64,000 bases of DNA, taken from contig NC_081407.1 of NCBI RefSeq assembly GCF_030272615.1, positions 143,224,897-143,288,896 on the forward strand, given 5' to 3'. The notes under the pieces were generated by a model. The model was not told the DNA's origin. It searched no databases and worked only from the letters and a program-made list of their open reading frames with translations. Positions 58,573 to 64,000 of this stretch are shown here, one piece after another. The position numbers and the translations under genes were made by a program. Numbering within the stretch: position 1 is the stretch's first letter; each line of letters opens with the position of its first letter. This stretch comes from Cryptomeria japonica. Taxonomy: Eukaryota > Streptophyta > Pinopsida > Cupressales > Cupressaceae.

Positions 58573-61133
58573 CTAGATTGCCAGTGCCCTATCATATGGA
58601 AAATATCTAACATTATATTGAGTTACAAATAACCTCAAGCAAGTTTCCAAATTTTTGTCTAATTTGTTTCTGATCTTTGATTTCAAAATCCCTAATGCAC
58701 TGAAAACTCTCTCATCTTCCACCAACCCCAATATCATTGTTTGACATAAATTAGCAAGTTTCAAATATTTTGGTATTGCAGTACGCAATGCTTCACTTTG
58801 ATCTATCCTTTTCCAAAGCCTTGTGATTAATACAGGTTCAAATAGATTCTCCAAGTTAAACAAATGTTGTTTCATAAACAATGCAAAGTGTTTACATTGT
58901 TTTTTAAGATGATCTGAATTTAAAATTCCTTCTATTGGTTGTCCATTCCAATATGCATCTTTTGAAAATGTCAATATCAATTCCTCTAGTTTTTTATGAA
59001 AGATCTTTGCGTCATTTGGATTATCTCCAATTGAATGCCAAAATTGAGGATACACACAACCCATGGCTTCAATTATTTCTTCTTGAGGGAATCTTTCACG
59101 AATCTCAGTTGAAAGTTCAAATGCAATAGACTTCAAATTATCACTAACTGATTTAACAATCCTGTCAAAACCTTCCTTTTTAACTGGTAGTGCTCTGCCT
59201 TGCTTGTCCATCTTAGATTGGTGCATTGGTATCCGAAATCCTTTTACAAAGACACATAGCTCATTTTTTGTATTGAAATGTAAAAAATTTTCAGCATGAT
59301 TCAAATCTTTAATTATCTGCCACCTAAAAAAATTTGGGCTTCGCCCTGTTAGATCTGAATATAGACCATCCAGGCTCAAGCATGTCATTTTACGTAGAGT
59401 TCTATACTCATTGATATACATAGTTTTGTCTTGGGCTTTCTTAACAAGTTTGTTCATTAATCCAATATGGGGAGAAGACTAGCTAAAGTTAACAAAGTCT
59501 CTATATCACTTAACTTATGTAAGAGATCAAGAGTTTTGTCTATTGTGAGGTGTTGCTCATACATTAGTCCGATCAAGGATTGATATTCTATTAGAACTTG
59601 TTCCGCTAGTCCATGTAAGGAGATCCATATGGTCTCAACATCCCTGAGAAGCTTGTTTCCTGTTGTTACTCCCTTAGCAAAAATTTGAAATTCTGAAAAA
59701 CGTTTAGGACTTCGACAGAAGTATGAGTGGAGTTTGTGGACTAGATCTTCAAATTTTGACACTGTAGGGAAATTGCTTACAATTCTATATGCTAAATTCA
59801 TTCAATGGGCTATGCAGTGAATGCCAACCATGTATGGTGCAATACTAGTTTATAATCTTGCACAAAAACCGGTTCTTTGACCTTGCATTACTGTAGCTCC
59901 ATCAGCTCCAACACACACCAACTTCTTGGCAATTGTCAAGTCATCCATACCAGCAATTTCATTCAAAGCTTTCTTAACTTCCAAATATAAATTTTTTGCT
60001 ATTGAATTGCCCCTCATTTTACAAACACAAAGAAGATGATCTCGGCGGACATGTTCTTTTACGGTATACACATGCATAAAAACCCAAGCAGTGTTATCTA
60101 CCACAGTAACTTCATCTATGGATAATGAAATGAAATTTGACTCTTTTACACTCTCTTATAAATTTTTCTTTTCCACCACAGCGAGACAATTTGTCATTTC
60201 CCATCCAATGTTTATTGACCGATGTGACATAGGATAGTGAGGAACATTCAAAAAAGATAATAAATTACTAAATTCTGGGAAATCTTTCATAGGAGGACGC
60301 ACTCTCGACATAATATAAAAAATAACACTCATATGAACAGTCTTTGCTAGGTTTGCATCTTTTGCTGCATGTTCAAGCCTAGCCTTGATTGTATTTCCAA
60401 ATCCACTATTACCAATCAATGTCATTTTGTGGTTATGCTCTTCATATTCCGTGATATACTTAACATGAAGACATTCTTCCTTTGATTTCCATCTTACTGC
60501 TAGTGTTTCCTTTCCATCTATGATATGTTTTTCATAAACCTTACCAATATGCTTTTCTATGTTGTCAAGCTTTAGCTACATCTTCTTCTCTCTTTTAGTT
60601 TTCTAGCTACAAATCTTACACCTGCATTCTATTGGTTGTTCATCATTATTTGGGACTGGTTCAATGAATGGGTACTTTGCTACCCAATCAATCTTAAAAC
60701 TCCTTGTCATCTCCCACTCTCACCTTAGTTTTACTTTCCTTTTTCTTTTCTTCCTACCAACATCATCTTCAGTACTAGCATTTGCATCTGAGTGAATTAT
60801 CTCATTGTGAGTATCCCTTAGAACATCTTCTTCCATGTCGATATTGTCATCCTCATTTGATGCATTTAACTCAATGACTTCTGCAACTGCAGAAGTTGAT
60901 GGACCAAAAACTTTGTCAATTCCAAAGAAAGACTTTATGGTAGTATCTTTAAGTTTAAGTTTTGGGTATTTTGATGGCCTCCCAATCCCTTCACTTTCAC
61001 CACCCAGAGGAGTCTTACCCTTGTCTGACATCCTAATCCCTTCACCACCCTGAGGAGTCTTAGTCTCACCCTTGTCTAAAATTTCAATCCCTTCACCACC
61101 CTGAGGAGTCTCACCCATGTCTAATTGTGACAT
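58573..61133 (-). pseudogene. hAT-superfamily transposase-like gene (ZNF862/DUF4371-like), broken
   Basis: The start is MSQLDMGETPQGGEG at 61133. The N-terminus is charged, with an imperfect triple repeat (TPQGGEGI), then TIKSFFGIDKV, loosely like a PCNA-binding box. A zinc-finger-like region (ECRCKIC ... IEKHIGKVYEKH, about 60640-60530) has two in-frame stops. Core: SGFGNTIKARLEHAA (60410), SFLNVPHYPMSHRSINIGWE (60280-60190), VCVGADGATVMQGQRTGF (about 59930-59860), YSYFCRSPKRFSEFQ-like and ETIWISLHGLAEQVLIEYQS (59640-59570). The C-terminal dimerisation part has LVEDERVFSALGILKSKIRN and CLRLFVTQYNVRYFPYDRAL (about 58720-58580). One frame holds from 61133 to about 59460, then a frameshift. Terminal inverted repeats were not located. 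Confidence 0.85.
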
Positions 61134-61839
61134 CTTGAGTCTTGACGTCTCACTACGAATTAAAAGTTGAAACTAATACTGTCAAGTATGAAGAAATGAT
61201 TACTCACCTTTATGCCTTCTCAATTCTTTGAATCGGGAATCAGGAATGCCTGGGCCTGTGTTGCAGGATTGTAACTTTGGTCCTCCGTCCTACAATGAAC
61301 TTCAACATTCCAACTCAAATTGTAGAACGTGAATCAAGAGCTCCCAAATTTATTAATCAGACATGAACAAGTTGTAAGAAAGAGTGTATTTATATCAATC
61401 CATGATTGCATTTTTTGGCAAATTGTGTAGGCGTGCAATGAACATTTAATTTAAGTGGGGCGAAATGGGTCCTCAAATTCTTATAATGTTTTAATTGATA
61501 TTGGTGAATTTGGCTGACACGTGCAATGAACATTTAATTTACTGTTGGTGAATTAGGTCTTGGGTACGTGGTCATTTTACTATTGTTGGCGAATAATGGA
61601 GGTGATCTAATACCCACGTCTGAGTGATTCTAGGCGAATATTATGGGCATGCACGTCGAATGGTGTGTGGTCAATGGTGAAGCCAGGAATGCAGTGTACT
61701 ATTAACCCCAAAATTACGGGCGATTTGACCACGATTTTGCCCCAGACTATTCGCCATTTCCTAAAAAAAAAAAATGCAAAAATACGTGGAATTCGCCAAT
61801 TGGCGAAGATTCGCCACTAAAAAACTCTTTGGTCTCTAT
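61134..61839. other. Non-coding stretch with GGCGAA/TTCGCC motifs
   Basis: No gene. It lies upstream of the hAT gene and may hold its 5' end. GGCGAAT or its complement occurs near 61580, 61630, 61735 and, densely, at 61790-61818 (TTCGCCAATTGGCGAA is a perfect 16-base palindrome). The sequence changes abruptly to gypsy integrase near 61840. Confidence 0.5.
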
Positions 61840-62150
61840 GGCCTTTCCAGACTTGGGGATTGGACATCAGTGGAAAAATATGTCTCCCTTCATCTAAGGG
61901 TCATGTCTTCATTATCACCTCTACAACTTACTTCACTAAGTGGGTCGAGGTAGTGTCGCTCAGATCGACTACCACTGATATGATTTGTGGGTTCATCATG
62001 GATAACATCATTTCTCGATTTGGTTTGCCTATTACCCTTGTTTCTGATAATGGTATGCCTTTTAAGAACAAGGGGTTTAAGCAATTTCTTGAAAAATTTC
62101 ACATTCAATGCCACTTTTCTACACCTCACTACCCTGCTCGACCGTGGTTT
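61840..62150 (+). pseudogene. Truncated Ty3/gypsy integrase core (element F)
   Basis: Reads FQTWGLDISGKICLPSSKGH, then TYFTKWVEVVSLRSTTTDMI, ISRFGLPITLVSDNGMPFKN and FHIQCHFSTPHYP. Two of the three catalytic residues are present (D in GLDIS, D in SDNG). The sequence is cut before the glutamate motif (usually GQAEA), and the N-terminal zinc domain is also missing. The PSSKGH and RFGLP wording is that of plant non-chromodomain gypsy integrases. It is followed by 580 bases and a purine tract with LTR, so a deletion removed the end of pol. Confidence 0.85.
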
Positions 62151-62712
62151 GCAACTCCTCGATCCTGCTAGCCCTAAGCTCTCATATGCATGGAATTTTC
62201 ACTCAGATTCTATGCAAATCTCAACTAGAACGCCTGCAGTGAATAGTAACACTAACCCTTCTTGGGGCCCACTTTCGAGTGTATAGCCTAATTTTTGCCC
62301 GAGATGGCTTTTGCTCGTTTTTGGACAATTTGGCTCATTTTCCTTCCTATTTTTCCTACCTTACTGGGAGAAAAACATGAGGGAGCATATACTCACCTTT
62401 ATATGATTTTTCTCTTCTATCCATACTAACTCTCCTTAAGCATTCCTCTCATTGAAGTAGCTTCCTCTATTTTCCATGTTGACAACTTTTCTAATTTTGT
62501 AGTATGGAATTCATCATACCAAATATTAGATTTCCTCATGGATACTTGGGGGCATTGCTCGTGATCATTGAATTGACCTTTGCAGTTTCTATAGTATCCT
62601 TTTTGGTTAAGTATTTATTGCATCTACTGCATTTATTGCACTGCATGAGCTTAATGAACATATCTTTCCAAACTACTTTAGTGTGACTGATCCCTATAGC
62701 CGACCAGTCCAC
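62151..62712 (+). other. Spacer between element F integrase and its 3' LTR
   Basis: No recognisable domain. A 60-codon plus frame at 62504-62686 is hydrophobic (FAVSIVSFLVKYLLHLLHLL) but short and unsupported. Confidence 0.4.
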
Positions 62713-62733
62713 TAAAGTGGGGGAAAAATATAG
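62713..62733 (+). other. Element F polypurine tract
   Basis: AAAGTGGGGGAAAAATATAG ends where TGTCCTAAAATTTGCC begins, the expected arrangement of purine tract and LTR. Confidence 0.7.
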
Positions 62734-64000
62734 TGTCCTAAAATTTGCCTAGTGCAGTTATGAAACTTATGCGTGATGCCTAGTGCATTTATGGTCCAAT
62801 TCCATGATCAAAATCATATTATTTTGGCATCATGGGCTCGAAAGACAAAGTTCCTCAAAATGCCTTGAAAGCCCCTTTGGGCCTACTTTTGGATGGATGA
62901 CAGTGCGACGCGGGGACGTCTATGCACCGCGCTAACATCGTAAAAAGCTATCGGAATCTCAAATCTGGCATAGAGATGGACGTTGGCTGACACTTTTCCT
63001 TTGGCTCATGTTTGGCTGTAACGACTCTCCATGCCTCTTCTGAGTTTAAAAACCCTTCCTAGCTCATTTTGGAGGGTTCCCAATTTAGGCTTGTGGCTCT
63101 TGGACTTTGATTGCACTCTCACACTCTCATTTCTCTCTTTCTCTCTTCATTCTTTTGGACCCACACTCTACCAACATCAAGATACAATCATCTTGTGGTG
63201 GTTCTTTCCAATAAGCATTATTGCGGGCTTCGTCACGCTCGTATCTTCAACAAAGAGGGGTTTGGCCTTTATGCCTCATCTTCTCTTTTATCCATTTTAA
63301 TTACATGCAATGAGTCCTTTGCATTATTGATTGTATCTATTATCTAGGTGCGATCATTATCTCAAATATTTCCAATATTTAATACATGCAATAGGGGTTT
63401 TCTTCCATTAAGCGTAGCATAGTCTCTATTTACATGTTTCAACGTTTCCAATTTACCAAGTTTCCAATTTATCTATTTGGATGTTTGTGGCGGTGGAAAC
63501 ACCTAAACGGGGGTCTGACTGAGGTAGGCCCTATACAGTCCCAACAATTTTCCCCATCTCAATGTGTGTAGGTGACGAACAGGTTCCATGCATAGGAAAT
63601 CACTTACAGGCTTCTTTTTGGACTTTTCCCTACCCACGAGCCGTATGGACTACGATGCACCATGCTAGTGTCTGTGCCTCGTGCTAGCGTCTTAAACTTG
63701 AGATCTCCCTGGTTGGAAGGTATAACCTATTTTTAGTATTGCATCATTATGTAAATTTGGTTTCTCTGTATTTACTACTTCTGTATTTTAATTCTATTAT
63801 TTATATTTTATAGCATAGTTAGTGTAGTTATTTGTTATCCCCTGGCTCATCTTAGCGCCTATTCGAAGTGGTAGCGGCAGACTGATTTTCCTTCTAAGAT
63901 TTATCATCTCGGAGGGGGAAAATCTCCTCCCCTACAGGTCATATTAATTTTTTTGATTTTTATATTAATAAAATATATACCCCCCCAATAAAGTCATTCA
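62734..64000 (+). repeat. Element F 3' LTR (runs off the window)
   Basis: It begins TGTCCTAAAATTTGCC after the purine tract. The interior includes a GC-richer part (ACGCGGGGACGTC...CACCGCGCTA near 62908-62935, echoed by CTCGTGCTAGCGTC near 63680) and a TATA-like TTTAAAAACC near 63045. No end was seen before 64000, so it is at least 1.27 kb. Small open frames within are not genes. Confidence 0.7.

Noticed and set aside
62504-62686. Hydrophobic 60-codon frame, possible envelope or membrane peptide
   Set aside because: Too short, no signal or neighbours to support it; likely chance in the spacer before the LTR.

Overview
The first 347 positions are unsequenced (N). The rest is repeat-rich, AT-rich plant nuclear DNA. 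I found no complete, intact cellular gene. The content is stacked, decayed transposable elements: Ty3/gypsy with a chromodomain, Ty1/copia, long non-autonomous LTR elements, a hAT-type transposase and a tRNA-derived SINE, plus tandem repeats and one short fragment of a heavy-metal P-type ATPase gene. Plant is supported by the element lineages, the initiator-Met primer sites and the plant-type SINE. Long old LTRs, nesting and few genes suggest a very large genome such as a gymnosperm, but that is inference only.

Left part (348-16094). A CT-rich block and three near-palindromes precede Ty3/gypsy element A on the minus strand: pol about 1675-3530, gag about 3560-4860, primer site 12991-13003, 5' LTR 13006 to about 16094. 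Chromodomain Ty3/gypsy element B (4964-12889, plus strand) sits inside the leader of A. B keeps one reading frame through gag-pol but has about eleven nonsense codons, mostly TAG.

Middle part (16095-42880). It holds a 180-base duplication, the P1B-ATPase fragment, and three copies of a roughly 1-kb non-coding repeat with a TATA box (about 19392, 31851 and 39341). In the third copy one piece has expanded into a hierarchical tandem array (39902-42640), closed by a SINE. Element C (22574-30766, minus strand) lies between copies 1 and 2. It has two LTRs, a perfect target duplication TTCTT, a perfect primer site and a purine tract, but no protease, integrase or reverse transcriptase. It carries a coiled-coil plus zinc-knuckle ORF and a second large ORF of unknown function. 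A stretch of unrecognised minus-strand coding remnants and a probable solo copia LTR (35720-36924) follow copy 2.

Right part (42880-64000). Blocks rich in TCGC/GCGA motifs at 43370-44110 and 56800-57860 bracket a second long unknown-protein element (E, minus strand, 56446 to 46289). Its ORF is split by a complete Ty1/copia element D (46645-53306, plus strand, perfect target duplication ACTAT). A hAT transposase pseudogene (58573-61133, minus) and a truncated gypsy integrase with a 3' LTR running off the window end (61840-64000) complete it.

Most notable: C has no enzymes, yet a 35-base block covering its purine tract and LTR start is identical to that of copia element D, and its primer site and LTR motifs match as well. 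C therefore looks like a non-autonomous partner of D-type elements. C and E each carry a long ORF of similar layout (globular part, lysine-rich patch, charged or coiled-coil tail) that I cannot assign to a known family.
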